64,000 bases of DNA, from the NCBI GenBank assembly GCA_902636075.1, contig CACPQM010000001.1, positions 62,001 through 126,000 of the forward strand. Reading direction: 5' to 3'. Source of the stretch: an uncultured Pelagibacteraceae bacterium (GTDB taxonomy: Bacteria; Pseudomonadota; Alphaproteobacteria; Pelagibacterales; Pelagibacteraceae). The notes under the pieces were generated by a model. That model ran no database searches, was not told where the DNA came from, and saw only the letters and a list, made by a program, of their open reading frames with translations. Position numbers and translations under genes: made by a program. Positions 25,556 to 34,722 of this stretch are shown in pieces. Position 1 is the first letter of the stretch, and each line of letters starts with the position of its first letter.

Positions 25556-26680
25556 TTAGTTTATAGACTCAATCACTGTAGCAATTCCCATACCTAAACC
25601 AATACACTGAGTTGAAAGTGCATATTTTTTATTTTCTCTTTTTAGTAATTCAGCAGCCTTACCTGTAATTCTTGCACCAGTTGCTCCAAGTGGATGACCA
25701 AGAGCAAGTGCCCCTCCATCTAAATTAACTTTATTTTTATCTATTCCCAAATCTCTAATACAAGCTAAAGATTGGGATGCAAAAGCCTCATTCAATTCTA
25801 CAATATCAATTTTATCTGCAGATAAATTAGCTCTTTCCAAAGCTTTTTTTGATGCACCAATTGGTCCTAATCCCATGTAGTCAGGGTCACAACCTTGCAC
25901 TGCTGTAGAAATAATTCTTCCCAAAATATTTAAATTATTTTCTTTTGCATAACTTTCTTCACAAATTAATGTTGCTGCAGCACCATCAGTTAATGGTGAA
26001 GAGGTTGCAGCCGTTACAGTGCCATTTTCATCAAAAGCAAGCTTTAGCCCATCCAGTTTTTCCATTGTACTATTTGGTCTTATATTCCCATCAGTATCAC
26101 AGTCTCCAATTGATACGATTTCATTTTTAAAATTTCCTTTTGTCTGTGCCTCGTGAGCTTTTTGATGGCTTGATAAAGCAAATTCCTGTTGCTCACTTCT
26201 TGAAATATTATATTTTTTGGCAACATTTTCTGCGGTAGTTCCCATTGAAAAATAAACGTGAGGATTATCATTTTTATTTTCAGGATAAGGTATTGGATCA
26301 AAACCTGTATTAACTCTAGTCATACTTTCAACTCCTCCACATATAAATACTTTTCCTGCTCCTAACGAAATTTTACCTGCAGCAATATGAATAGCTTCCA
26401 TTGAGGAACCACACCATCTATCAACTGTCATTCCAGAAGTTTTAACATCCATATTAGTTAAAAATGTTGTTAACTTTCCAATATTAAATGACTGCTCTCC
26501 AGTTTGAAATGCACAACCAACAACAATATCTTCAATATCCTCTTTTTTAACATTGGATTTAGCAACTAAATTTTTAATCACTTCTGCTAATAAATTTACT
26601 GGCTTTGTATCTACGAGCGCACCTTTTCTTGCCATTGTGAAGGGCGATCTTGAAAAGCCGGCAATTACAGGTTTAAACAT
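25556..26680 (-). CDS. Acetyl-CoA acetyltransferase-family thiolase
   Basis: The 374-residue enzyme has the thiolase triad: acyl-accepting C90 (DRWCGSS), H329 in GHPLGATG and C359 in the C-terminal CIGLGMG. It either cleaves 3-ketoacyl-CoA with CoA or condenses acyl-CoA units. It is the last gene of a seven-gene minus-strand operon, 16 bp after the DmdA-like gene, so the pathway there may end in CoA-thioester cleavage. No acyl-CoA ligase or dehydrogenase is in the operon. A partner HAD/crotonase protein is encoded at 39.3 kb on the other strand. The assignment as degradative rather than biosynthetic is inference. Confidence 0.88.
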   Translation of the reverse strand: MFKPVIAGFSRSPFTMARKGALVDTKPVNLLAEVIKNLVAKSNVKKEDIEDIVVGCAFQTGEQSFNIGKLTTFLTNMDVKTSGMTVDRWCGSSMEAIHIAAGKISLGAGKVFICGGVESMTRVNTGFDPIPYPENKNDNPHVYFSMGTTAENVAKKYNISRSEQQEFALSSHQKAHEAQTKGNFKNEIVSIGDCDTDGNIRPNSTMEKLDGLKLAFDENGTVTAATSSPLTDGAAATLICEESYAKENNLNILGRIISTAVQGCDPDYMGLGPIGASKKALERANLSADKIDIVELNEAFASQSLACIRDLGIDKNKVNLDGGALALGHPLGATGARITGKAAELLKRENKKYALSTQCIGLGMGIATVIESIN

Positions 26681-26696
26681 ATTAATAAATATAAGG

Positions 26697-27863
26697 TTAA
26701 TCTTTGAATGGTAAAGAAGTTATAATGCCTTTTCTATTTTTTCCATTGAAAGTATTTACAAAAACCTCATTTCCAATTTCCCAATAATCTTTTAAAATCA
26801 TAGAAAGGCCTATATTCCTTCTAAATCCAGGAGAATATATTCCAGATGCAATTTGCCCAATTTTTGTATTATCTTTTGAGTATACTGGTAAAGGCACTCC
26901 GGTTGGCTTACACGGATCTCCATCAAACAAAATTCCTCTCATTCTTTGTACAATTCCATCAGATTGGATCTTTCTTAAAGCCTCTTTACCTATAAAATCA
27001 TGATCATCCTCTTGTTTGCAGTATTTTTCAAGATTACACTCCAAAGGGTTATTTTCTCTTGTAAAGTCATTTCCATAAGACATTAACCCAGCCTCAATTC
27101 TATCAATTAAATTTGGACATCCTGGAGAAATATTAAATTTTTGTCCGCTCTCCCATATAGTATCCCAAAGTTTTTCTCCGAGTTCTATCTCATTAAAATG
27201 TGTTTCAAATCCTTTAAAGTATATTTCAAAACCATCTTGTTTACTGTAACCAGATCTTGCAATAATTTGTTTAGTTCCTAAAAAATCAAACACTTTAAAA
27301 TTAAAAAATTTTAACTTTTTAATATCCTCACCAAAAATTGAAATTAGTAGATCCTCAGATTTCGGACCTTGAATAGCTAGTGGATATACATCTGGTTCGA
27401 TTATTTCTACATTTAATTTTGATCCTAAAGCAATTCCTTTTGCCCAAAGTAAAATATCTGAGTCTGCAATAGAAATCCAAAACATATCGTCATCTAGTTT
27501 TAATAAAACTGGATCATTGATCATACCGGCAGTTTCATCAATTATTGGAATATAAAAACATTTACCAGTCTCCATTTTCTTTATTGATCGGGGTGTCAAT
27601 TTTTGTACAAGTTTTTGAGCATCAGGACCTGTAATCTGCACTTGCCTTTGGCAAGAGACATCCCACACTTGAACGTACTCTCTTAAATGCCAGTAGTCTT
27701 CTTCTACAGTATTTTTAAAACCTTTTGGTAGTAGCATGTGATTAACAACAGTAAAATCAGATACTCCACATTCCTCCACTTTATTTGTAAATGGAGTTCG
27801 TCTTATACGCCTAGACATATTTAATTTTATATTTTTTTGTGTAATTAAATTTTCTTTACTCAT
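26697..27863 (-). CDS. DmdA-like GcvT-family (tetrahydrofolate) methyltransferase
   Basis: The 388-residue protein has the GcvT fold, and its N-terminal region (RRTPF, EECGV, NHMLLP, VQVWDV) closely resembles what I recall of the SAR11 DMSP demethylase DmdA, which moves a methyl group from DMSP to tetrahydrofolate. DmdA belongs to a family with many non-DMSP relatives. None of DmdB, DmdC or DmdD is adjacent, so the substrate may be another methylated compound. The first ATG lies one base after the HIUase-like stop; an internal ATG at residue 16 would give an N-terminus closer to DmdA. It is sixth in the seven-gene operon. Confidence 0.75.
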   Translation of the reverse strand: MSKENLITQKNIKLNMSRRIRRTPFTNKVEECGVSDFTVVNHMLLPKGFKNTVEEDYWHLREYVQVWDVSCQRQVQITGPDAQKLVQKLTPRSIKKMETGKCFYIPIIDETAGMINDPVLLKLDDDMFWISIADSDILLWAKGIALGSKLNVEIIEPDVYPLAIQGPKSEDLLISIFGEDIKKLKFFNFKVFDFLGTKQIIARSGYSKQDGFEIYFKGFETHFNEIELGEKLWDTIWESGQKFNISPGCPNLIDRIEAGLMSYGNDFTRENNPLECNLEKYCKQEDDHDFIGKEALRKIQSDGIVQRMRGILFDGDPCKPTGVPLPVYSKDNTKIGQIASGIYSPGFRRNIGLSMILKDYWEIGNEVFVNTFNGKNRKGIITSLPFKD

Positions 27864-27864
27864 T

Positions 27865-28200
27865 TTATTTAGACCACCATACTGTATAGCTATTTTTAGA
27901 AATTATTACTGGAATATGATATTTTTTATTTTGATCTTCCATTTGAAATTTAATGTTAATTTCTGAAACTATTTTTTTTTCTGAAAAATAATTGCCGGTT
28001 TTACAAACCATTTCATACTCACACTTGCAGTCGTCTTTACTTAATTCAAATTCTTGTAGTATTCGTCCACCTTCATCAGATTTAGTCTCGTAGAAAACTT
28101 TCTTTTTTCCACTTTCATTAATTTGATAAATAATTACTTCAACATTTGCAGCGTGCGAGCCATTTGTTGCATCCAATAAGTGAGAAGAGAAAGTTGCCAC
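27865..28200 (-). CDS. Hydroxyisourate-hydrolase-like (transthyretin-fold) protein lacking YRGS
   Basis: The 111-residue protein matches 5-hydroxyisourate hydrolase: SSHLLDATNG at the start with H7, DEGGR with R46, and YHIPVIIS with H95, three expected catalytic residues. The diagnostic C-terminal tetrapeptide YRGS is absent, replaced by WWSK at the extreme C-terminus (residues 108-111). The sequence to the stop is in frame with no sign of a frameshift. No uricase, OHCU decarboxylase or allantoinase is nearby, so urate catabolism is doubtful. It is 2 bp after the TPP enzyme and 1 bp before the DmdA-like gene. It may hydrolyse another cyclic amide-like intermediate. Confidence 0.72.
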   Translation of the reverse strand: MATFSSHLLDATNGSHAANVEVIIYQINESGKKKVFYETKSDEGGRILQEFELSKDDCKCEYEMVCKTGNYFSEKKIVSEINIKFQMEDQNKKYHIPVIISKNSYTVWWSK

Positions 28201-28202
28201 AA

Positions 28203-29945
28203 TTATTCTATTGATGATTTCTCTCTCTTACTTGCAACTGCAGATACTATTGGGCTTAATACAGGTTTTGCCTTAACATTTACGCATGCGGGTTTTCCAC
28301 TTTCTATAGCTCTTTTAAGTGCTGGACCTAGTTCTTCTCTTTTGTTAACTAATTCTCCATGTCCTCCAAAACCCTCAAATATCTTATGAAATGGTATATC
28401 GCGGAAGTCAGTTCCCACACTTTTTCCACTTTTAAATAACCTCTCTTGTTGCTGACCAATTGAAGCAAGACCCCCATTATTATCAATTACAACAGTAATA
28501 GGTTTTTTCTCATAAAATACACTTTCAATAGACATACCTCCTGATAAAAACGCACCATCACCACTAATCAGAACTACATTTGAATCTGGATTATGATTTT
28601 TAGCAGATAGAGCGAATGAAACTCCAACACCTAACATACTAAAAGTTCCAGGATGCAATATTCCTTTTAATTTTTTACCTTTGGCACCTGCGATGTTGAT
28701 TGCAATTTCTGACCAAAAATGAGTATTTCCTCCATCAATAACAAGCCAATCATTTTCACTCATTGCATCTTGAACATCCAATGAAAGTTGTAGAGGGTGA
28801 ATTTTTCCTCCATTTTTTTTCGATGCTTCAGCTTCAATTTCTAAATCTTTCAAAGATTTATCTACCCACTCATACTTCTTTTTTTTATTCTCTTGAAACC
28901 AATTTGTATCTAAAGACCATTTATTATTTTTTTTTAAGTTGGATAATGTATCTAAAAAAACACCAGGATCGCTTAGTAAACTTAAATCTGCAGCTCTATT
29001 AAGTTCTAATTCTTCATGTGAACCATTTATACAAACTAATTTTGTTGACTCTGGTATAAAAGGTGGATTTCCAAAATTTAATTGATTATCTAATCTCGCT
29101 CCAACTACAAGAACCAGATCTGAATTCTGTAATGCAAATTCTGAAGGAGGGTATTGATGTATGTCCGCTAACCCCATGTAAGCGTTTGCCTCTTCTCCTA
29201 ATAATTTTTGATGATAAGGAACATTAAAAATTGGTATATTTAAATTATTACCAGCTGCTTCAAGATTTTTTTCTGAATGTGACCACCAAACACCGTGTCC
29301 ACCAATAATAACTGGTTTTTTTGAATTACAAGCAAGTTCTAAGACTTTAGAGAGTGAATTTGGATCTGGCCACGCTTTAGCTATAGGTTTTGCTTTTTGA
29401 GAATACGGTCTTTCTTCTAAACCAACTTCCTCAGCAAAAGATGAAAACATAATATCAACTGGAAGACTAAGATGTACAGCACCTGGATATCCGTTAGTTG
29501 CAATATGATATGCTTTGTCTACAAATTCTCTTATTCTATTTCCATCAGTAATACTTGCACTATATTTGGTTAAGGGAGCTGCAATTGAAACATCGTCAAT
29601 TTCTTTAAAACCACCTGAGCCTTGTCTTTTAAGACTGCTAGATCCTGTGATGTAAATAATGGGACTTCTTTCACCCCAAGCCTCCATCATTGAAGGTACA
29701 GCGTTAGTAAACCCCTCAGGTCCAACTAAACATACCGAAGGTTTACGAGTAATTCTTGTATTGCCGTCTGCTAAATGACCTGCAATCTGTTCATGAGGAG
29801 TGTTTACGACTTCAATTTGGCATTCAGCAAAACCTTCAATTGCTGGATTACAAAAACCTCCCGAAAGGGTGAAAACTTTGCAAATTCCTTTGTCTTTTAG
29901 AGCCCTTGCAAGTAATGCTCCACCTCTAATTTTATTTTCACTCAT
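28203..29945 (-). CDS. Thiamine-diphosphate enzyme, acetolactate-synthase-like
   Basis: The 580-residue protein has the three-domain TPP-enzyme layout: pyrimidine-binding domain with activating E52 (PHEQ), a central domain, and the TPP-Mg motif from GDG at 462 to NN at 489-490. Similarity is to acetolactate synthase large subunits, but no small regulatory subunit is adjacent and the operon is catabolic, so a decarboxylase, ligase or sulfo-lyase-type role for a 2-oxoacid is more likely than branched-chain synthesis. It starts directly after the FMN oxidase stop, consistent with decarboxylating or cleaving the 2-oxoacid produced by that enzyme. Substrate is unknown. Confidence 0.83.
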   Translation of the reverse strand: MSENKIRGGALLARALKDKGICKVFTLSGGFCNPAIEGFAECQIEVVNTPHEQIAGHLADGNTRITRKPSVCLVGPEGFTNAVPSMMEAWGERSPIIYITGSSSLKRQGSGGFKEIDDVSIAAPLTKYSASITDGNRIREFVDKAYHIATNGYPGAVHLSLPVDIMFSSFAEEVGLEERPYSQKAKPIAKAWPDPNSLSKVLELACNSKKPVIIGGHGVWWSHSEKNLEAAGNNLNIPIFNVPYHQKLLGEEANAYMGLADIHQYPPSEFALQNSDLVLVVGARLDNQLNFGNPPFIPESTKLVCINGSHEELELNRAADLSLLSDPGVFLDTLSNLKKNNKWSLDTNWFQENKKKKYEWVDKSLKDLEIEAEASKKNGGKIHPLQLSLDVQDAMSENDWLVIDGGNTHFWSEIAINIAGAKGKKLKGILHPGTFSMLGVGVSFALSAKNHNPDSNVVLISGDGAFLSGGMSIESVFYEKKPITVVIDNNGGLASIGQQQERLFKSGKSVGTDFRDIPFHKIFEGFGGHGELVNKREELGPALKRAIESGKPACVNVKAKPVLSPIVSAVASKREKSSIE

Positions 29946-31109
29946 TTAGTAATCTACCTTATTTACAGTATTATCTATTACTATATTAGAAGTTACATCA
30001 TTAATATCATTTAATCCTACTAACCCGAGTGTCGTGCTGGCTTCTTCTTTAATTATTTCCACAATTCTCCTCAATCCTTTTCTTCCATCAGCACCCATTG
30101 CATACATTACGGGCCTACCAATCATTGCATAATCTGCACCAAATGCAAGTGCTCTCACGATATCACTTCCACTTCTTATTCCACTATCAAAGATTAAAGG
30201 AAAATCACTTCCCACTGATTTTCTGATTAGCGGAAGCATATTTATTGCTGCTGTAGCGCTATCTAATTGTCTACCCCCATGATTTGAAACTTGTATTGCA
30301 TCAGCACCAGCTTCCTTAATTTTTACTGCATCGTCAGGAGACATTACTCCTTTAATTATAAGTTTACTTTTCCACTTATCTCTCACTCTTTTAAGAGTAT
30401 CCCAATCTGTAGAGCCTCTACTTTCTTTTCTTTTAAAAATACTATCTCTACTTTTTGATGTTACATAGTTCATTGGTTTAGGAATCCCACTCAGCAAAGT
30501 CGAAAGAGACCAAGTTGGGTGAGTTGCAAAATCAAAAAATTGTTTTGGACCGATCTTGAAAGGGTAGGAGAAACCATTTTTATCATCTCTAGTTCTCCTG
30601 GATAGCACTGGAACATCCACAGTTAATATTGCAACTTCGTATCCAGTATTCTTAGCTCTGTCTAAAAGTTCCATGACAAAATTTTCATCCTGAAATATAT
30701 ATAGTTGCATCCATGAATGACCTTCTGATAGTTCATACATTTTTTCTAAAGTTGTTGTAGAAGCCATAGAAACACACGTAGGTATATTATTTCTTGCGCT
30801 TTCTGCTGCTAACATAGAGTCTGCTCCAGGCCATGATAAATTAGTCATTCCCATTGGAGCAAAACCAAAGGGAAAATTAAATTCATAACCTAATACTTTT
30901 TTTTTAAGAGATCTCTTTTCAACATTTCTTAAAACTTTAGGTTCAAGTCTAATTTGATCTAAAGCTCTGCTATTTATTTCTGCTAATTTTTCATCTCCAG
31001 ATGCACCGTCAATAAAATCAAAAACTAATTTAGGCAGACGTTTACGTGACAGTTCCCTTGCGTCTTTAATGCTAAAAATTTTTTGACTTGGTAAAATATT
31101 ATCACTCAT
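29946..31109 (-). CDS. FMN-dependent alpha-hydroxy-acid oxidase/dehydrogenase
   Basis: The 387-residue TIM-barrel enzyme keeps the FMN-binding and catalytic residues of the lactate dehydrogenase/glycolate oxidase family: K253 (IIKGV), catalytic H277 and R280 in SNHGGRQ, and the C-terminal FDSGIRSG and GRPVMYA phosphate-binding motifs. It oxidises an L-2-hydroxyacid to the 2-oxoacid, passing electrons to oxygen or the quinone pool. It abuts the TPP enzyme (0 bp) and overlaps the S51 peptidase by 8 bp, so a 2-hydroxyacid to 2-oxoacid to TPP cleavage sequence is plausible. L-lactate is only one of several possible substrates. Confidence 0.87.
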   Translation of the reverse strand: MSDNILPSQKIFSIKDARELSRKRLPKLVFDFIDGASGDEKLAEINSRALDQIRLEPKVLRNVEKRSLKKKVLGYEFNFPFGFAPMGMTNLSWPGADSMLAAESARNNIPTCVSMASTTTLEKMYELSEGHSWMQLYIFQDENFVMELLDRAKNTGYEVAILTVDVPVLSRRTRDDKNGFSYPFKIGPKQFFDFATHPTWSLSTLLSGIPKPMNYVTSKSRDSIFKRKESRGSTDWDTLKRVRDKWKSKLIIKGVMSPDDAVKIKEAGADAIQVSNHGGRQLDSATAAINMLPLIRKSVGSDFPLIFDSGIRSGSDIVRALAFGADYAMIGRPVMYAMGADGRKGLRRIVEIIKEEASTTLGLVGLNDINDVTSNIVIDNTVNKVDY

Positions 31110-31794
31110 TATTAACTTTAATATATTCTTTTAAATTAAGTTGTTTATTTTGATCAACAAAATAAGCATTATGACTTTCTCTGGAAGAATAAACCTCCGT
31201 TGGTTTTCCGTCAATAAAAAGTACTGCAACCCCATCATCTACAGCTATACCACTAGGTAAAATTTTATTATTTATATTTTCTCTGTATTTATAAGCTCTT
31301 TTTGCATCTGAATAATGTGGGGTAAAACTTCCAGATATAAGTCCAATACCACTTAACGGTTTAAAGCCAGGTCCATCTGAGTCTGTGAGAAAATAATCAA
31401 ACCAACATGCAGCTCCAGCACTTACACCAGAAACAATTATTCCTGAGTTATAAACTTCTTTAAAAATATTAATTAAATTATTTCTATTCCACAAGTCGAG
31501 CATGAATTTAGTATTTCCTCCACCAATATAAATAGCATCTAAATTTGAAATCCAGTTTTCAAAACCCTTAACATTGGAGACAAGGTTAAAGTGAGAAACT
31601 TTAAAGCTAGTATTTTTAAATCTTTTATAGAATAGCTCAGTTTTTTTGGAATCATCATTACTAGCAGTTGGCAAAAATCCTATAGAGCAGTTTTTTTTAC
31701 CTATTTGATCTAAAAAAAATTGATCTAAATCACCATCCTTATTATGAGTGAAACCACCACCTCCAACTGCTATTATTTGTTTTTTAGCCTTCAC
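31102..31794 (-). CDS. Peptidase S51 family (dipeptidase E/cyanophycinase-like)
   Basis: The 230-residue protein has the S51 nucleophile elbow GVSAG with S125, the preceding YIGGGNT motif near 89-95, and a downstream HYSDAKR stretch containing a candidate catalytic His. Known members cleave aspartyl dipeptides or beta-linked Asp-Arg dipeptides in the cytoplasm. In this operon it may hydrolyse an isopeptide-like or N-acyl amino acid intermediate after import by the divergent Dpp-type transporter. It overlaps the FMN-enzyme start by 8 bp. The family is clear; the substrate is inference. Confidence 0.8.
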   Translation of the reverse strand: MKAKKQIIAVGGGGFTHNKDGDLDQFFLDQIGKKNCSIGFLPTASNDDSKKTELFYKRFKNTSFKVSHFNLVSNVKGFENWISNLDAIYIGGGNTKFMLDLWNRNNLINIFKEVYNSGIIVSGVSAGAACWFDYFLTDSDGPGFKPLSGIGLISGSFTPHYSDAKRAYKYRENINNKILPSGIAVDDGVAVLFIDGKPTEVYSSRESHNAYFVDQNKQLNLKEYIKVNNE

Positions 31795-31806
31795 TAAATA
31801 AATTTT

Positions 31807-33036
31807 TTAATTTGTGGTTTTAATACCAGGCCACGGATTAGGCACTTTAGGAATATTTCTATTTAGACCTCTAACAATTTCTCCTTTGGAATCATACATT
31901 GGCAATTTACAGATTTCCCCTTTATGAAATTTTCCATCAGTGCATTTAACATCAACAACATCTCCTGGTCCATTTTCATTATTATTGAGGTGTACAATAC
32001 CAACTCCACAAATTTGATATGGTGACCAAGTGCTAGAAGTTATTTTACCAATATTTTTTTCATTTATTTTAATACTTTCACCTTTAATAGCAGTCCCCTC
32101 CGCAACTCTAATTCCCCATGTCTTACATTTTTTGTCAGATGTCATAAGAGCTTCTTTTCCAATAAAATCCTTTTTATCAAAATTTATAAAACGCCCAAGA
32201 CCAACTGAAAATGGATTTGTTTTTTTTGTAAAATCTTGTCCTGCAGATAGTAGACCTGCCTCAATTCGTCTACATCTAAAACCTGGTGTGGCGACTAAAA
32301 TCATACCTAGTTTTTTTCCTTCCTCAAGAATATAATCTCCTATTTTTTCAGTCTCGTTTTCAGGTCGAAAATAAATTTCCCAACCCAGCTCGTTTGTAAA
32401 ACCACTTCGACTTATAATTACTTTTTGATCTAAGATTTGTAATTCTTTCCAATCAAAATATTTCCAGTCATTTTCAGAAAATCCATCTGTTATATTTTCT
32501 AACAATTTCATCGATAAAGGACCTTGGATTTGACTTACCCATACCTCGGGGTCTTTTATTTCAACATCCATATTTTTAGAGTGAGCTTTATACCAAGAAA
32601 AAAGATCCCCATCTGCTTGAGCAAACCAATATTTATCCTCTTCAATTTTTAATAGAACTCCATCTGTAATCATTCCCCCATCATGATAACAAGCAAACTG
32701 GTAAGAACATCTTCCTTTTGATATTTTTGATACATCTCTTGGAAATATTTTTTGTAATAATTTTAATGAGTCTGGACCAGATATTTCAAATGGATGCTCA
32801 CCTGTATGTCTAAATATTATTTCTTGCCTTCCTTTCCAATACATTTCTTCGGAACTAACATTTGATAATTTCTCAAGTGTTAATCTTCCAGCATAATTAG
32901 AATATTCAGGGTCGTAGGGAAGCTCCTGGTATGTTAGTGGGTGAACTTGAATTGACCTTGCAAGCTCCAAAGTGTTTGAATTTTCAAGGCTAACAGGCTT
33001 AACTGTAAACCTATATTTGTTGATTAAATCTTTCAT
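31807..33036 (-). CDS. GcvT-family (aminomethyl/demethylase-type) protein
   Basis: The protein has the GcvT/YgfZ fold, with RSGFTNELGWEIYF, RRIEAGLLSAGQDF and FIGKEAL motifs, and is a distant paralog of the DmdA-like protein in the same operon. The family binds tetrahydrofolate and accepts methyl or methylene groups from glycine-cleavage intermediates, dimethylglycine, DMSP or O-methylated aromatics. I place the start at the ATG at 33036 (409 residues); a TTG at 33054 would add six residues and is less likely. It is the first gene of the operon, 115 bp from the divergent binding-protein gene. Two such enzymes in one operon suggest removal of two methyl groups, as inference. Confidence 0.76.
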   Translation of the reverse strand: MKDLINKYRFTVKPVSLENSNTLELARSIQVHPLTYQELPYDPEYSNYAGRLTLEKLSNVSSEEMYWKGRQEIIFRHTGEHPFEISGPDSLKLLQKIFPRDVSKISKGRCSYQFACYHDGGMITDGVLLKIEEDKYWFAQADGDLFSWYKAHSKNMDVEIKDPEVWVSQIQGPLSMKLLENITDGFSENDWKYFDWKELQILDQKVIISRSGFTNELGWEIYFRPENETEKIGDYILEEGKKLGMILVATPGFRCRRIEAGLLSAGQDFTKKTNPFSVGLGRFINFDKKDFIGKEALMTSDKKCKTWGIRVAEGTAIKGESIKINEKNIGKITSSTWSPYQICGVGIVHLNNNENGPGDVVDVKCTDGKFHKGEICKLPMYDSKGEIVRGLNRNIPKVPNPWPGIKTTN

Positions 33037-33140
33037 TATTTTTTTTTTAAACAATCAAAATACATCAATAAAACAAATAAAAAAGAACCATTTTCACTGT
33101 TGCTATATAAGTTGCTAATTGTTACCTTTTACTTTTTAAA

Positions 33141-33149
33141 GAGAGGAAA
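33141..33149 (+). promoter_or_regulatory. Strong Shine-Dalgarno of the Dpp-type binding-protein gene
   Basis: GAGAGGAAA lies just ahead of the ATG at 33152, identical to the motif before the ProX-like gene on the other strand. Confidence 0.7.
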
Positions 33150-33151
33150 TT

Positions 33152-34639
33152 ATGAAAAACATTTTTAAATTGATATCAGTTTCATTGGTATCACTATTTG
33201 TAACGTTTTCTTTTGCTAACGCATCAAGTGGAGTTTTTAAATTATCTCATGATGTAGGTTTTGGAAAAGATACAAATTTAGACGCAATTACTAAAGGACG
33301 ACTGTTTCAGGTAGTAATAATGACACAGAATCGTCTTGTAAGAAAAGATCTTAAAGGGGTTACATCTCCTGAGCTTGCAACCGACTGGTCGGGAAATGCA
33401 GATGCAACAGAATGGACTTTTAACTTAAGAAAAGGTGTTAAGTTTCATGATGGATCTGATTTTGATGCAGAGGATGTAAAATATTCTTTGATGAGAGTTA
33501 AAGATCCTGAAATTGGTTCGCCTGCAAAGAAAAGTATGAGTGCAGTAACAGATATTGAGATTATAGACTCACACACAGTTAAAATGAAATTAAATACATC
33601 TTTTGCAGATTTTCCACTTTTATTAACTGATTATAGACTAAGAATGATACCTAATGGATCAGGAGATACTATTGGAAAAACAGGTATTGGAACTGGACCT
33701 TTTATAGTAGAAAAGTTTGATGCTGAAGGAACAACAATTCTTAAAGCAAACCCAGATTATTGGGAAGGGGCACCTAAACTTGCTGAAGTGCATGTAATAG
33801 CTATCCCAGATGGTCAAGCTAGAATTCAAGCTCTACTTACAGGTCAAATTGATATGAATAGATATGTTCCATTCAACCAGAAAAAAATATTTGATGGTAA
33901 TTCAAAGTTTAACGTTTCAGTTATACCTACTGGAAACTGGAGAGGTATGGTAATGAGAACTGACGTTGCACCATTTGATGATCCTAGAGTAAGAAAGGCT
34001 GTTAGAATAGCTGTAGATAGACAAGAACTTGTTGATTTAGTTATGGCTGGAGCAGCAACAGTATCATGTGATACGCCTGTTGCCCCTTCTGACCAATACA
34101 GAATGAATAAGAAGTGTCCTCCTCAACCCACAACTGCCAAAAACCTTTTAGCAGAAGCAGGTTATCCAGATGGTATTGATATGACAATTCATGTTTCTAC
34201 TAAAGAACCGACATGGCCTACTATTGCTGAAGTTTTACAACAACAATTTGCAAAAGCTAACATAAGAGCAGATATCCAAATGACACCTTCAAAAAGTTAT
34301 TGGAATGAAACTTGGATGAAAAAAGCTGTAGCAATGACACGTTGGAATGAGAGACCTGCAGACAGTATTTTGCATGAAGCTTATCATAGTGAAGCAAAAT
34401 GGAACGAGTCTTTCTATAAAAGTGCTTCTTTTGATAAGAATTTAGCTGAAGCTAGAGGAGAGTTAAATTTTAACAAAAGAAAAAAAGCATATATCAATGC
34501 ACAGAAAACACTGTGGGAAGAGTCTGGAACTATGATTCCTTATCATGTGTCTAGACTGGTTGTCACATCTTCAAAAGTGAAAAACCTCGACGAAGTTGAG
34601 TATTTTTCAATAAGGTGGCACACAGTTAGTGTTGACTAA
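33152..34639 (+). CDS. Periplasmic solute-binding protein, family 5 (Dpp/Opp type)
   Basis: The 495-residue protein has a Sec signal peptide (hydrophobic core to about residue 21, cleavage near FANA) and an SBP family 5 domain with the typical W-x-F-x-L-R-x-GVKFHDG motif near 90-105. Family 5 proteins bind di- and oligopeptides, opines, nickel, heme or sugar derivatives. The linked minus-strand operon encodes no ordinary peptidase set, so the ligand is more likely a modified amino acid or N-methylated compound than bulk peptides. A hairpin after the gene separates it from the permease genes. Confidence 0.88.
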   Translation: MKNIFKLISVSLVSLFVTFSFANASSGVFKLSHDVGFGKDTNLDAITKGRLFQVVIMTQNRLVRKDLKGVTSPELATDWSGNADATEWTFNLRKGVKFHDGSDFDAEDVKYSLMRVKDPEIGSPAKKSMSAVTDIEIIDSHTVKMKLNTSFADFPLLLTDYRLRMIPNGSGDTIGKTGIGTGPFIVEKFDAEGTTILKANPDYWEGAPKLAEVHVIAIPDGQARIQALLTGQIDMNRYVPFNQKKIFDGNSKFNVSVIPTGNWRGMVMRTDVAPFDDPRVRKAVRIAVDRQELVDLVMAGAATVSCDTPVAPSDQYRMNKKCPPQPTTAKNLLAEAGYPDGIDMTIHVSTKEPTWPTIAEVLQQQFAKANIRADIQMTPSKSYWNETWMKKAVAMTRWNERPADSILHEAYHSEAKWNESFYKSASFDKNLAEARGELNFNKRKKAYINAQKTLWEESGTMIPYHVSRLVVTSSKVKNLDEVEYFSIRWHTVSVD

Positions 34640-34648
34640 TAATTTTTG

Positions 34649-34678
34649 TTTTACAGGCCTTTAAGTAGGCCTGTAAAA
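34649..34678 (+). terminator. Intercistronic hairpin after the family-5 binding protein
   Basis: A perfect 12-bp inverted repeat (34649-34660 with 34667-34678) with a 6-base loop lies 9 bp after the stop. The following sequence is T/C-rich but lacks a clean T run, so it may act as a leaky attenuator or a 3-prime RNA-stabilising structure rather than a full terminator. Confidence 0.7.
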
Positions 34679-34722
34679 TCTCTTTCATTTCTAAATAAAT
34701 AATTTAAAATTTAAGTATTCTT

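Noticed and set aside
27865..27900. Frameshift hiding a normal YRGS end in the HIUase-like gene
   Set aside because: The frame reads cleanly through the conserved YHIPVIIS to WWSK and a stop one base before the next ATG; no alternative frame I tried restores YRGS.
33037..33054. TTG start of the GcvT-family gene
   Set aside because: An in-frame ATG 18 bp downstream at 33036 gives an ordinary N-terminus; the TTG adds only FKKKI-type residues from an A-rich tract.
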